Source: CALAED01 sp036555725 (GTDB taxonomy: Bacteria > Actinomycetota > Actinomycetes > Streptosporangiales > Streptosporangiaceae). Taken from it: DNA of 64,000 bases. The position numbers and the translations under genes were made by a program. How positions within the stretch are numbered: the stretch's first letter is position 1; each line of letters starts with the position of its first letter. The DNA lies in the NCBI GenBank assembly GCA_036555725.1, contig DATBKU010000115.1:71317-135316 (forward strand), read 5' to 3'. Positions 1 through 9,523 of this stretch are shown here, in pieces. Below the pieces are notes generated by a model. It made no database searches. It was not told the DNA's origin and was given only the letters and a program-made list of their open reading frames with translations.

Positions 1-255
1 CGCGCCGCCGGACTGCCGACGCCGCGGCTGCTGATCGAGACGTTCGCCGGGGGCGGCCCGGACTCGCCCGGCTGGGGCTGGGCCAACGTGTTCGCGGCGA
101 CGGTCCCGCTGATGGAGCGGCTGGGCGTGGCCACCCGGGCCGAGGTAGATCCGGCGACGCTGGCCGACCGGCTGCTGACCGAGACCGTCTCGTCCGACGG
201 CTGCGTCTTCGGCCCCCCGATGACCGGGGCCTGGATCACAGTGCCCGCGGCCTGA
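1..255 (+). CDS. Class I SAM-dependent methyltransferase, C-terminal end (partial)
   Basis: The window opens inside a coding frame that stays open from base 1 to a TGA at 253-255, giving about 84 residues. The tail has an 'RLLIETFAGGG' segment, a 'WGWANVF' segment, 'PLMERLGVATRAEVDP' and a closing 'GPPMTGAWITVPAA'. This pattern resembles the C-terminal part of actinobacterial class I methyltransferases that follow the SAM-binding half. The SAM motif itself would lie upstream of the window, so the assignment rests on remembered similarity of the tail. The next gene starts 33 bases downstream on the same strand, so they may be co-transcribed. Confidence 0.5.
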   Translation, partial: RAAGLPTPRLLIETFAGGGPDSPGWGWANVFAATVPLMERLGVATRAEVDPATLADRLLTETVSSDGCVFGPPMTGAWITVPAA

Positions 256-288
256 CGCGCACACCGGTACGGATCAGGGGGTCTGGGC

Positions 289-1986
289 ATGCGTACGTTC
301 CAGGCAGTCGAGACAGCGCCGTTCGCGGTGGGCGGGGCGAGGCCGGCGGACAGCCCGTTGCTGCGCCGCATCCGGGAGGCGGTCATCGGGGACGGGCAGC
401 TGATGGACGGGCCGTACGGGCCGCGCCCGATCGTCTACGCCGACCACACCGCGTCAGGCCGGTCGCTGACCTTCATCGAGGACTTCATCCGGGCCAGGGT
501 GCTGCCCTGGTACGCCAACACGCACACCGAGTCGTCTGGGACGGGGCGGCAGACGACCCGGCTGCGCGAGGAGGCCCGGGAGATCATCCGGACGGCGGTC
601 GGCGGCACCGGAGAGCACGCGGTGATCTTCACCGGCTCCGGGTCGACGGGCGCGATCGACAAGCTGATGCGCATCCTCGGACTGCCTGCCTCGTACGGGA
701 CGGAGGCACGGCCCGTCGTCTTCATCGGCCCGTACGAACACCACTCCAACGAGCTGCCGTGGCGGGAATCCGGCGCCGACGTAGTGGTCATCGAGCCGGA
801 CGGCGCCGGTCGCATCGACCCGACACAGTTGGAGCGGGAGCTGATCCGGCACGCCGATCGGCCGCTGCGGATCGGCTCCTTCTCCGCCGCCTCCAACGTC
901 ACCGGCCTGATCAGCGATACCGATGCGGTCTCCGAGCTGCTGCACGGGTACGGCGCACTCGCCTGCTGGGACTATGCCGCCGCCGGGCCCCATGTCGAGA
1001 TCTCGATGGGCGGCGGCCATCCCATGGCGTACAAGGACGCGGTGTTCCTGTCTCCGCACAAGTTCGCCGGCGGGCCCGGCACGCCTGGAGTCCTGGTCGC
1101 ACGCCGCGACCTGATCCGGAACCCGGTGCCGACGGTGCCCGGCGGCGGCACGATCACGTACGTCCACGCCGCCGGCCGGTACTACCTCGCCGACCCGGAG
1201 CACCGGGAGGAGGGCGGCACGCCCGCCATCGTCGAGGCCATCCGCGCCGGGCTGGTCTTCCAGCTCAAACAGGCGGTGGGCGCGGCGACGATCACGGCCC
1301 GGGAGGCCGGCTTCGTCCGGCGGGCGATCGCGTCGTGGCGGACCAACCCGGCGATCGAGATCCTCGGCGACCTCGACGCCGACCGGCTGCCCATCGTGTC
1401 CTTCGTGGCGTACACCCCGGACGGCCGCCGGCTGCACCACAACTTCGTGGTGGCCCTGCTCAACGACCTCTTCGGCATCCAGGCCCGGGGCGGCTGTTCC
1501 TGCGCCGGGCCGTACGGCCACCGGCTGCTGGGCATCGGCCTGGACCGCGCGCGCGAGTTCGCCGCCCTCGCCGACACCGGCTGGCTCGGCGTCAAGCCGG
1601 GCTGGACCCGCCTCAGCTTCAGCTGCTACCTGTCCGAGCCGGAGTTCGACTACATCGTCGCCGCCGTACACCTGGCCGCCACGTATGGCGCGCGGCTGCT
1701 GCCGGACTACCGGTTCGACCCGCGGTCGGGGCTGTGGAGTCACCGGGCCGAGGCCGGGCCGCCGACCAGCCTCGGCCGGATCACGTACGACCGGCAGGGC
1801 CGGCTGTGCCATCCCGGCGGGCCTCGTCGTCCGGCCACCGGAGCCGACTTGGACGCCTACCTCAGGCAGGCCGAGGCCGTCATCGCCGCGCACTCGCCGA
1901 GCGAAAACAACGACGGTGCCGGCACCGTGCCCGCCGCCTTCGAGCGGCTTCGCTGGTTCGCGCTGCCGCGCCGCTGCCTCGACTGA
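289..1986 (+). CDS. Class V aminotransferase-fold PLP enzyme (cysteine desulfurase-like)
   Basis: A 565-residue fold-type I PLP enzyme. The N-terminal part has 'YADHTASGRSL' and 'FTGSGSTGAIDKL', typical of the SufS/CsdA/isopenicillin-epimerase branch. The Schiff-base lysine is K258 in 'LSPHKFAGGPGTPG'. A 'RGGCSCAGPYGH' segment near residue 405 lies where desulfurases carry their reactive loop. At 565 residues it exceeds the usual 400-450, with about 100 extra C-terminal residues. ATG 289 follows a G-rich stretch (CAGGGGG). The substrate is unknown; it could be a cysteine or selenocysteine lyase, or an epimerase-type enzyme. Confidence 0.8.
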   Translation: MRTFQAVETAPFAVGGARPADSPLLRRIREAVIGDGQLMDGPYGPRPIVYADHTASGRSLTFIEDFIRARVLPWYANTHTESSGTGRQTTRLREEAREIIRTAVGGTGEHAVIFTGSGSTGAIDKLMRILGLPASYGTEARPVVFIGPYEHHSNELPWRESGADVVVIEPDGAGRIDPTQLERELIRHADRPLRIGSFSAASNVTGLISDTDAVSELLHGYGALACWDYAAAGPHVEISMGGGHPMAYKDAVFLSPHKFAGGPGTPGVLVARRDLIRNPVPTVPGGGTITYVHAAGRYYLADPEHREEGGTPAIVEAIRAGLVFQLKQAVGAATITAREAGFVRRAIASWRTNPAIEILGDLDADRLPIVSFVAYTPDGRRLHHNFVVALLNDLFGIQARGGCSCAGPYGHRLLGIGLDRAREFAALADTGWLGVKPGWTRLSFSCYLSEPEFDYIVAAVHLAATYGARLLPDYRFDPRSGLWSHRAEAGPPTSLGRITYDRQGRLCHPGGPRRPATGADLDAYLRQAEAVIAAHSPSENNDGAGTVPAAFERLRWFALPRRCLD

Positions 1987-2179
1987 CGGCGTCGCGCTAG
2001 GGGCCGAGGTGCGGCCGTCGTTCTGTCGGGACCGCGTTTGATGTGGGCAGCGCCGACGGCAGAGATGGGCAGGCGTTGCGGATCCGGCGGTGGCGGAACT
2101 CGGCGAGGGTGCTCCAGGAACACCACATAGGGAGCCGCCGGCGGGGCGGCGCCTGGATTTCTAGCAGCACCTCGGGGGT

Positions 2180-5100
2180 GTGTGGTTGATGTTCTTGCTC
2201 ATGGCGGCCATGGCGGCCTTGCTGCCCAGGGTCATGAACACCTTCAGCGGAGAGGATCCCGTTGCGGGAAAGCCCTGGTATCACGAGATGATCACCAGGT
2301 TGGCGGCCAGGAAGGCCGGCTGGGACGCCGGTAGCGACGTGGAGGAGACTCCAGAAGACGAGGACGGCGGCTCGGCGGCCAGCGGTCTGGCCTGGCACTG
2401 CGACTACGTCGACAGCTACCTGTACAACCCGCTCTGGTCGGCCGCGGGCGGTGTCGGCCGGTTCAAGGCGTCGCTGTTCGCGCACGACGAGCTGGTCAAG
2501 GTGCATTTCGACGATCTGACGTCGGTCGCCCAGCTCAATCTGATGTGGCGGCGGTACCTGGGCGGGACCGTCGCCGGCCTGCTGTGGGCGGCCGACCGCG
2601 ACGACGTGGCCGCCGCCCGGCACATCGTGGGGGTGGGCCTGCATGCGCTGCAGGACTTCTACTCGCACTCCAACTGGGTGGACGCGCTGAACCGCCGCGA
2701 CAAGACGTGGTTCGACGTCGAGGCCGCCGTACGCAATCAGATGCACCTGTACACCGGCAACTACGAGCAGGAGGCGCAGTTCGGCTTCAAGCACCACGGC
2801 AAGATCGCGTTCGACTGCGCCGTACTGAAGGAGATCGTCGGCGAGGACATCATGAACTCCCTCTGCGACGGGTTCTCGCCGCTGTCGCAGACGGGGCTGT
2901 GCCGGCGGTGGCGGGAGTGCAAGAGCGACTCGGTGCCGACACATCCGGACACCGTGGGCGGCGTGGACATCCCCGACAACGTGGTGTGGCTCGAGCCGCC
3001 GGGGATCGCGCTGGACAGCGAGTGGCTGTCGGAGGTCAACGTACAGAACCGCGACCTGCCCGAGCTGGGCACCGAGGACCCGATCGAGCTGGGCAAGCGG
3101 ATCTTCGACATCGCCCGCGGGCTGGCGGTCATGCATTCCGCGCAGTGGCTGCAGCAACTGCACACGATCATGGTGGGTGCCGGGTACGCCGACTTCTGGC
3201 ACCGGGTGCGGACCGAGCGCCGGACCGGCGCGCACGTCATACCGGAGGCGCCGGGGCTGGCCGACGAGCTGGCCGCCTATGACGACGACCTGCACCAGTA
3301 CGAGCAGCCCAACAAGCTGCCGATGACGTTCCTGTCCGCAGGCGCGTACCCGCCGCATCCCTCCGGCTCGGACGAGGGCTGGTTCGTACGGCTGGAGCTG
3401 CACACGTCGGAGGCGTCCGGGGCGGGTACGGACTCCGACATCGACGCCGAGATCGGCGGGCAGAAGTTCCGGCTCGACCACGGCAACGACCAGAACCGGC
3501 TGCTGGAGTACAACGACTTCGAGTCGGGCGACCACACCTGGTACCTGGTGGGACCGTTCGGGGAGCGGCCTACCGGGATCACGCTGTACAACAACGGCAC
3601 CGATCTCGGCGACATCATCGCGGCGGCCTGGGAGGACTTCAAGAACGCGGTGTCCTCGATCCTGGGCTCGATCGGGGACTTCCTGCTGTCCCTCATCGGC
3701 GGCCACGCCGACTATGTCTCCGACGACAAGGTCGCCTGGAGCTGGGCCGAGCTGGACGCCCTCGCCGACACCCCGGGCACCGAGTTCGAGTTGCACGTCG
3801 ACGGCGGCGACGAGGGCGAGTACCGCGTGCGCGGCCACTTGAGCGTCGTGCGCACGCTGTCCGGCGAGCTGCAGGCCTCGGTACGGCTGACCGAGCTGCA
3901 CTGCATCGAGGAGAGCGACTGGGACCAGGGCTCCAACTCCGACGAGCCGTTCATCTTGATGCTGGTCAACTCGCCCGCCGCCGACCAGGTCGTGCCGTTC
4001 CGGACGAGCCCGTTCGACGACGTGGACGAGGGCGAGACCCGCGGCATCGACATGGAGCCGATCACGGTGGACGTGCCGCGGCACGGCGGGCTGATCGTGC
4101 CGATCCAGATCTGGGAGTCCGACGAGGAGGGCACCGACGGCCGCGACCGGCTGCTGCGGGGCTTCGCCTCCAAGTACGGCGACGACACCCGGGAGCCGCG
4201 CAGCCAGTTCCTGGACGCCGTCGGGCAGGCGATCGGCCCGGACTGGAAGCTGGCGGCGATCGACGCGTACGCCTTCCGCCGCGGACCGGTGGTGACGACC
4301 GCGCACCTGGCCCGCAACCGGACGATCGACCGGTGGATCGCGGCCGACGGGTCGCTGACCATTCCGTTCGGCAAGACGATCAACCGTACGGTGGCCGTAC
4401 CGGCGCTGGCGCCCGCGATCACCTCGACGACGCTCATCGACGAGGGCAGTGTGAGCGGGGTCGCGGTGGGCGGCGGCGTGGTGTACGCGGCGTCCTGCGC
4501 ACCGAAGATCCAGGGCGCGCCGCTGCCGTCCGGTCACGTGCACGCGCTCGGCTCGCACCTGGAGCCCGGGGTGACGGCGCCCGCCGGGAAGCTCACCCGC
4601 AGCGTGGCCGTCAACCCGGCGACCAACCGGCTGTACGTCGTCAACGACGCCGAGAGCGTGACCATGCTCGACGCCACGACACTGCAGCCGCTGGCGACGC
4701 AGCCGCTGGGCTTCGGCCTCGCGGATGTGGACATCGACCCCGGCGCCGGGCTGGTGTACGTCTCCCAGTGGCTGGTCACGGGCGGCAAGGTGCACGTCTT
4801 CCGGGCCGACGACCTGACCAAGGTGGGCGTCGTGACGGAGGCGAGCGGCTTCCACGGTCCGCAGGGCATCGCGGTGGACGCCGCCGCCCAGCGCGTCTAC
4901 GTCGCGCGTGACTTCCTGTCGGGTGGCCCGGACGGCCCGGTCGTCACGGCGCTGTCGGTGATCCGGCGGCTGCCCGACGGGCAGCACATCGTGGAGCGCA
5001 CCGTGCCGCTCGGCGAGCCGGCGGTGCAACCGATCGACGTCGCGGTCGACGTCCCGGCCGGGCTCGTGTACGTCGCCGGGCTGGGCAGCGCCCAGACCCC

Positions 5101-5389
5101 GCCGCGGCTGCTGGTGCTCGACCGCGCCACCTGTGCGGTGCTGGGGCACGTGCTGATCCCCGGGCCGGCCCGCGCCGTCGCGGCCCATCCGGGCACCGGG
5201 GTGGCGTACGTCGTCGGCGAGGCCGGCCTCACCGTGGTCGACGCGGTCGACCGGACCCGGCAGATCACCCTCCCTATCGGGGCGCAGCCGGGCGCGGTGA
5301 CGGTCGAGCCGGAGAGCGGTGTGTGCTATGTCGGCGACCTGCACGACGGCACGCTCACCCGCATCGATCCTCTCGACGGTCTCGGCTGA
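2180..5389 (+). CDS. Het-C-like / PLAT-like / YVTN beta-propeller multidomain protein
   Basis: A 1069-residue protein. Residues about 30-330 resemble the Het-C/VWA7-type zinc-phospholipase-like fold: 'WYHEMITRL' (H35-E36), 'FAHDELVKVH', and the hallmark 'LHALQDFYSHSNWV' (about 154-167) with H, D and H in metal-ligand spacing. Around 400-475 is a PLAT/LH2-like segment containing 'GAGTDSDIDAEI'. The last third (about 750-1069) consists of YVTN-type propeller repeats such as 'NPATNRLYVVND', 'DAAAQRVYVARD' and 'HPGTGVAYVVGE'. The start is uncertain among GTG 2180, TTG 2186 and ATG 2189; the last has GGGGG about 10 bases upstream. The hydrophobic N-terminus could be a short membrane or signal segment. 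Enzymatic activity is inferred only. The gene ends at a bidirectional terminator. Confidence 0.7.
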   Translation: MWLMFLLMAAMAALLPRVMNTFSGEDPVAGKPWYHEMITRLAARKAGWDAGSDVEETPEDEDGGSAASGLAWHCDYVDSYLYNPLWSAAGGVGRFKASLFAHDELVKVHFDDLTSVAQLNLMWRRYLGGTVAGLLWAADRDDVAAARHIVGVGLHALQDFYSHSNWVDALNRRDKTWFDVEAAVRNQMHLYTGNYEQEAQFGFKHHGKIAFDCAVLKEIVGEDIMNSLCDGFSPLSQTGLCRRWRECKSDSVPTHPDTVGGVDIPDNVVWLEPPGIALDSEWLSEVNVQNRDLPELGTEDPIELGKRIFDIARGLAVMHSAQWLQQLHTIMVGAGYADFWHRVRTERRTGAHVIPEAPGLADELAAYDDDLHQYEQPNKLPMTFLSAGAYPPHPSGSDEGWFVRLELHTSEASGAGTDSDIDAEIGGQKFRLDHGNDQNRLLEYNDFESGDHTWYLVGPFGERPTGITLYNNGTDLGDIIAAAWEDFKNAVSSILGSIGDFLLSLIGGHADYVSDDKVAWSWAELDALADTPGTEFELHVDGGDEGEYRVRGHLSVVRTLSGELQASVRLTELHCIEESDWDQGSNSDEPFILMLVNSPAADQVVPFRTSPFDDVDEGETRGIDMEPITVDVPRHGGLIVPIQIWESDEEGTDGRDRLLRGFASKYGDDTREPRSQFLDAVGQAIGPDWKLAAIDAYAFRRGPVVTTAHLARNRTIDRWIAADGSLTIPFGKTINRTVAVPALAPAITSTTLIDEGSVSGVAVGGGVVYAASCAPKIQGAPLPSGHVHALGSHLEPGVTAPAGKLTRSVAVNPATNRLYVVNDAESVTMLDATTLQPLATQPLGFGLADVDIDPGAGLVYVSQWLVTGGKVHVFRADDLTKVGVVTEASGFHGPQGIAVDAAAQRVYVARDFLSGGPDGPVVTALSVIRRLPDGQHIVERTVPLGEPAVQPIDVAVDVPAGLVYVAGLGSAQTPPRLLVLDRATCAVLGHVLIPGPARAVAAHPGTGVAYVVGEAGLTVVDAVDRTRQITLPIGAQPGAVTVEPESGVCYVGDLHDGTLTRIDPLDGLG

Positions 5390-5398
5390 CCAGGCCGT

Positions 5399-5439
5399 AC
5401 GACTCCGGGCCCCGCCATGTCCGCGGGGCCCGGAGTCGT
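5399..5439. terminator. Bidirectional hairpin terminator between convergent genes
   Basis: A perfect 17-bp stem (left arm 5399-5415 beginning ACGACTCCGGG, right arm 5423-5439) closes a 7-base loop. It sits 10 bases after the beta-propeller gene and 14 bases beyond the stop of the convergent LuxR gene, so it can serve both. It lacks a long U tract, as is usual in high-GC actinobacteria. Confidence 0.8.
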
Positions 5440-5452
5440 TCTGGCGGACGGG

Positions 5453-8065
5453 TCAGCGGGCCGACGCGACCAGGTCGAGCGATCGGGCCGAGGCCGCCGC
5501 CGCGCGTCGGGTCGGCACGCCCAGCTTGCCGAGGATCGCCGAGACGTGGTGGTCGACGGTACGTACCGACAGCACCAGCCGGTCGGCGATCTCGGCGTTG
5601 GTCATGCCTTCGGCGAGGAGCGCTAGCACGTCTACCTGGCGGGTGGTCAGCCCCGCGGGGTTGGCCCGCGTCGTCACCGCCGCCCCGCGCGGCCGGCGGG
5701 CCAGGCCCAGCTCGCGCAGCCGCCGGCGGACCAGCGTCGCGGCGGCGTCGGCGCCCAGTCGTTCCAGCATGTGCAGGGCCTCCAGCGTCGGCGCCACCTC
5801 TCCGGACTCGGCCAGCTCCAGCGCCCGCTCGTACGGGTCGCCGATCGACCGCCAGGCGTCGGCGGCGGCTCGCCAGTCGCCCCGCAACCCGGCCGCGTAC
5901 GGCTTGGGACACCCGGCGAACACCGTGCCGCCGAGGCCGGCGCGGGCAAGGTAGCGCATCAGCTCGGCCCGGATCGGCGCCGCACCCGGCCGTTCGGTCC
6001 GCCGGAGCAGTACGTCCCGTACCGGAACCGCGCCGACCGGATCCCCGCACAGCCAGTGCCACTCGACGAGCGCGAGCCCGGCGTAGGCGACGCCGAGCAG
6101 CGACCGCTGCCGCGTGGCTCGCGCCCAGGCCTCGGCCAGCAGCGGACCCGCCCGCCGATCTCCCTTCCGGGCGAGCAGCCGTGCGTACGGCGGGACGCTG
6201 TACACGTAGAGCATCCCGGGGTCGTCGTGCCCGTCCAGCAGGGCCTCCAGTCCGTGTTCGGCGGCCGCCCAGTCACCCCTGCGCTGCAGCAGCAGGCAGC
6301 GATGCACCTCGAGGTTGTACGCGTGCGACCAGAACCCGCGTTCACGGGTGAACGCCAGCCCGTCCGCGACGCATTCGGCCAGCTCATCGTGCCGTCCGTA
6401 CCGGTAGAGCAGCTCGCCGAGGTTGGTGTAGCCGCGGGCGGCGGACTCGTGGTGCCCGCCGGCCCTGGCCACCGCGATGCTCTCCCGCAGATGGCGCAGC
6501 TGGGCCTCGCCGTACAGCTCCGCGCCCGAGCCGCCGAGGTAGTTCAGGCACAGCGCGACGAGGTCGCCGCGCCCCGCGGCCTCGGCCGCGCGGCGGGCCC
6601 GGTGCAGCACCGGTACGGCCTCCGCCGGCCGGTCGGCGAGCGCGAGCAGCGCGCCGCGACAGGTGGTCGCGTACGCCATGGCGCCCGGCGAGCCGGCCGG
6701 CTCGATCACGTGGACGGCGCGTTCGGCGGCCGCGACCGCCTCGTCGGTCCGGCCGGTCATGTAGATGTGCCGGGACAGCCTGACCAGCGACTCACCCAGC
6801 GCGACCGGGTCGTCGAGCCGTTCGCGCAACGCCACGGCCGCGCGGCCCGCCCGGACCGCCTCGGTGAAGCGGTGGGCGTTGTAGAGCTCCCAGGCGTAGT
6901 CGTCGACGATGCCGGCCCGCCCGGGCGGCGCGAACCTATCGGCGTACCGCAGCGCCGCCTCGAAGTGCGCCAGCGCCTGCCGGTGCGAGCCCGCCCGCGC
7001 CGCCGCACGTCCCGCCGCCGGCGCGTACCTGACCACGCTCGCGACGTCCTGCGCGGCCACGGCGTGGTGCACCAGCCGGCTCAGCTCGGGATCGCTCGCC
7101 GCGCGCAGCACGTCGAGCACTTCCCGGTGGAACACCCGGCGCCGGAGTGCGGGCAGGCTCTGCTCGATCGCCCGCCGGGCCAGCTCGTGCCGGAAGGCCA
7201 GCCCGTCGGCCCGTACCTCGATGATCCCGCGTTCCTCCGCCCCGGCCAGCGTCTCCAGTCCGCCGCCGAGCAGGGCCTCCACGAGGTCGAAGCCGGCCTG
7301 GTTGGGCACCACGGACAGCTGTTCCAGAGCCCGCCGGCAGCGTTCGTCCAGCCGCCGGACCCGGGCCAGCACCGCGTCGGCGACCGTGGCCGGGACGTCG
7401 CCCGGCGGCACCGCCAGCGCCTCCGTCACGTAGAACGGGTTCCCGCCGGTCACCGCGTACAGCGCGGCCGCGTCCCGGCCGGTGCCGGCGGCCAGCTCCC
7501 CGACGGCCGCCGCCGACAGCGGCGCCAACGCGATCCGGCGCCGCGGCACGCCGCTGAGCGTGCCGAGCAGCTCCTGCAGCGGATGGGTCAGGCAGACCGC
7601 GTCGTCGCGGAACGTCAAGACCAGCACGGCCGCCAGATCCCGTACCCGGCGGGCGGCGTAGCGCACGATGTCGATGGTGGCGTCGTCGGCCCAGTGCATG
7701 TCCTCGACGACGAGCACCGTCAGCGGCGGGCCGGCCAGCTCCTCGATCATCGCGCCGAACACGTCCTCGGCGGCGGCGTCGCCGGCCAGCGCCCGCTCCA
7801 GCGGCCCGCCCGTGCCGAACGCCGCGTCGCGCAGCGGCCCCATGTCCCGCGGCGCCAGCAGGTCGTCGCACGCGCCGGTGAGCACCCGCACCGCGCCGGA
7901 CCGGTCCGTCAGCTCCGCCAGGAACGCCCGGACCAGGCTCGTCTTGCCGATACCGGCCTCCCCGGTGACCAGCACGACGGAGCCCTGTCCCACGCTGCCC
8001 TCGTCGACCGCCTGCTGGAGCGCCGCCAGTTGCGACGCGCGCTCGAGCAGGCCCCCCGTAGCCAT
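5453..8065 (-). CDS. LAL-family LuxR transcriptional regulator with AAA-type ATPase domain
   Basis: About 870 residues. A P-loop 'GEAGIGKT' (residues 35-42) and a Walker B-like 'VLVVEDMHWADD' mark the N-terminal MalT-like NTPase. A helical TPR-like middle follows, and a LuxR helix-turn-helix closes the protein ('TTRQVDVLALLAEGMTN', 'IADRLVLSVRTVDHHVS'). Size and order match large ATP-binding LuxR (LAL) regulators. ATG 8065 is chosen because the conserved 'LLERASQLAAL' begins just after it; an in-frame start at 8101 is possible. It lies 95 bases downstream of the SelA-like gene on the same strand. The ligand and targets are unknown. Confidence 0.88.
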   Translation of the reverse strand: MATGGLLERASQLAALQQAVDEGSVGQGSVVLVTGEAGIGKTSLVRAFLAELTDRSGAVRVLTGACDDLLAPRDMGPLRDAAFGTGGPLERALAGDAAAEDVFGAMIEELAGPPLTVLVVEDMHWADDATIDIVRYAARRVRDLAAVLVLTFRDDAVCLTHPLQELLGTLSGVPRRRIALAPLSAAAVGELAAGTGRDAAALYAVTGGNPFYVTEALAVPPGDVPATVADAVLARVRRLDERCRRALEQLSVVPNQAGFDLVEALLGGGLETLAGAEERGIIEVRADGLAFRHELARRAIEQSLPALRRRVFHREVLDVLRAASDPELSRLVHHAVAAQDVASVVRYAPAAGRAAARAGSHRQALAHFEAALRYADRFAPPGRAGIVDDYAWELYNAHRFTEAVRAGRAAVALRERLDDPVALGESLVRLSRHIYMTGRTDEAVAAAERAVHVIEPAGSPGAMAYATTCRGALLALADRPAEAVPVLHRARRAAEAAGRGDLVALCLNYLGGSGAELYGEAQLRHLRESIAVARAGGHHESAARGYTNLGELLYRYGRHDELAECVADGLAFTRERGFWSHAYNLEVHRCLLLQRRGDWAAAEHGLEALLDGHDDPGMLYVYSVPPYARLLARKGDRRAGPLLAEAWARATRQRSLLGVAYAGLALVEWHWLCGDPVGAVPVRDVLLRRTERPGAAPIRAELMRYLARAGLGGTVFAGCPKPYAAGLRGDWRAAADAWRSIGDPYERALELAESGEVAPTLEALHMLERLGADAAATLVRRRLRELGLARRPRGAAVTTRANPAGLTTRQVDVLALLAEGMTNAEIADRLVLSVRTVDHHVSAILGKLGVPTRRAAAASARSLDLVASAR

Positions 8066-8160
8066 TCCGCCATCGTGACAGCCGACCGGAAAGACCACCA
8101 TGTCCCGTTGTCGCGCTTGTTGACCGATCTCGGACAGGCCGTACGCGTTCTGTCATCGGG

Positions 8161-9420
8161 TCAGGCGGTCGCGCCGAGGATCAGGCGGCGTACGGCACCG
8201 GGGTCGGTGAGGTACGCGGCGGCGGCGTCGAAGGCGGTGTCGACGGTGGCGGCGAACGCCTCGGGGCCGCCGACGGCGGTCACAGTCTCGGCGGGCAGGA
8301 ACTTGATCAGCAGCGCGGACGTGCCCGGCGGCATTCCGGCGAAGTGCACGGTCAGCAGCCCGTGGTCGCGGAGCATGATCATCGCGACGGCGGCGGTGGC
8401 CTCGATCGGGGCAAGGTCGACCGCGCCGGCCCCGGCCCGGCGGATGAGCTCGGCCCGGATCGCCTCGCCCGGCAGCCGGGAGATGAACGGGGTCTCCTCC
8501 ACGACACGGTCCCCGAGCCGCGCCCGCAGCGCCCGCCCGACCAGCTTGGTCGATGCGACGAGGTCGCGGACCCGCTGCGGCCGGTACTCCTCCAGGCTGC
8601 GCGCGACGGCCGGGTAGAGCGCGGGCCGGCACTCGCTGCCGAGTTCGAAGCTCCGCGCCTGGGCCCGCGCGACGAGGTCGATCCGCCCGCCGAGCAGGCC
8701 GACCCGCGGGCCGGATATGCCGTACTTGTCCAGGCCGGTGGCGCCAAGGTCGGCGCCGAGCTCGAGGGTGCGCGGCTGGCCGAGGACGGCGGGGCCCACC
8801 CGCGCGCCGCCGGCGTCGTCGATCACCACCACCGCCTGGCGGGCCTGCGCGGCCTCGATCACCCGGCGCAGGTCATCTTCGTCGAGCGCGTCGTACGTGA
8901 CCGCGAGGCGGGTGAGCGCGACCACCGAGACGTCGTCGTGTTCGTGCAGGGCCTGCACGCCCGCGGCCGCGCCGACCGTCTCGACCAGGCGGCCGCCCGC
9001 GTCGCGTACGGCCCGTACGACGGCCGGGTGGCTGTGCGTCGCCGACACGCCGACGACCGTCGAGCCGGGCCGTACCGTCACCTGCATGGCGGCGAACAGC
9101 GCCGCCGTCAGCCGGTTGGCGACGAAGACATCGTGCCGGTCCGGTGTCCCGCCCAGATGGTCGAGGCCATGGGTGCGTACGGCCTCGGCGTACAGGGCGC
9201 CGGCCCATTCGTCGTCGAGGACCCACGGATCGACGTCGTCGGGCAGCGGCAGCCCGCGTTCCAGCCCGCTGACGTTGTACAACGGCGCGCCGGCCGCCTG
9301 CCGATCGCGAATGTGCCGCCTGGCCTCGGCCAGCTTGCGCAGGTGGGCCTCGGTGTCGGGGAGGATCGCCCCCGCTGCGTAAGGCACGCCGCTGTGCGAC
9401 ACCTGGGTGGTGACGGTCAT
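8161..9420 (-). CDS. SelA-like fold-type I PLP-dependent enzyme
   Basis: A 419-residue enzyme resembling L-seryl-tRNA(Sec) selenium transferase-like and aminotransferase I/II-fold proteins. 'VVIDDAGGARVGPAV' supplies the Asp that contacts the pyridine nitrogen, and K232 in 'GLDKYGISGPRVGLLGG' is the expected Schiff-base lysine. No selenocysteine genes are nearby, so a metabolic lyase or aminotransferase role is more likely than tRNA chemistry. ATG 9420 is preceded by a strong GGAGGGCGG. It is divergent from a LysR-type gene, the classical arrangement for a regulator and its target. Substrate unknown. Confidence 0.65.
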   Translation of the reverse strand: MTVTTQVSHSGVPYAAGAILPDTEAHLRKLAEARRHIRDRQAAGAPLYNVSGLERGLPLPDDVDPWVLDDEWAGALYAEAVRTHGLDHLGGTPDRHDVFVANRLTAALFAAMQVTVRPGSTVVGVSATHSHPAVVRAVRDAGGRLVETVGAAAGVQALHEHDDVSVVALTRLAVTYDALDEDDLRRVIEAAQARQAVVVIDDAGGARVGPAVLGQPRTLELGADLGATGLDKYGISGPRVGLLGGRIDLVARAQARSFELGSECRPALYPAVARSLEEYRPQRVRDLVASTKLVGRALRARLGDRVVEETPFISRLPGEAIRAELIRRAGAGAVDLAPIEATAAVAMIMLRDHGLLTVHFAGMPPGTSALLIKFLPAETVTAVGGPEAFAATVDTAFDAAAAYLTDPGAVRRLILGATA

Positions 9421-9474
9421 GTCCGCCCTCCGATGCTGGACTTCCTGGATCTCCAGCACATCAGCCGGGCAAGC

Positions 9475-9490
9475 GTTGAACAAGCTCAAC
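9475..9490. promoter_or_regulatory. Candidate LysR operator in divergent intergenic region
   Basis: A dyad GTTGA-N6-TCAAC with a T-N11-A core lies between the SelA-like gene (start 9420) and the LysR gene (start 9524). Its form and position fit an autoregulatory LysR recognition site. It was found by eye and is not demonstrated. Confidence 0.5.
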
Positions 9491-9523
9491 TTTCTATCGG
9501 TTACTGTTCGATATCATTCACCA

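Noticed and set aside
1997..5344. Long minus-strand open frame opposite the Het-C/propeller gene
   Set aside because: It is Arg/His/Val-rich without domains, a typical high-GC antisense shadow; the plus strand has clear motifs.
5771..8617. Long plus-strand open frame across the LuxR gene
   Set aside because: It spans two real minus-strand genes, has low-complexity Arg/Pro/Gly content and no family pattern.
8161..9420. Calling the PLP enzyme selA
   Set aside because: No selenocysteine tRNA, selB or selD is present and the similarity is only at fold level; symbol withheld.
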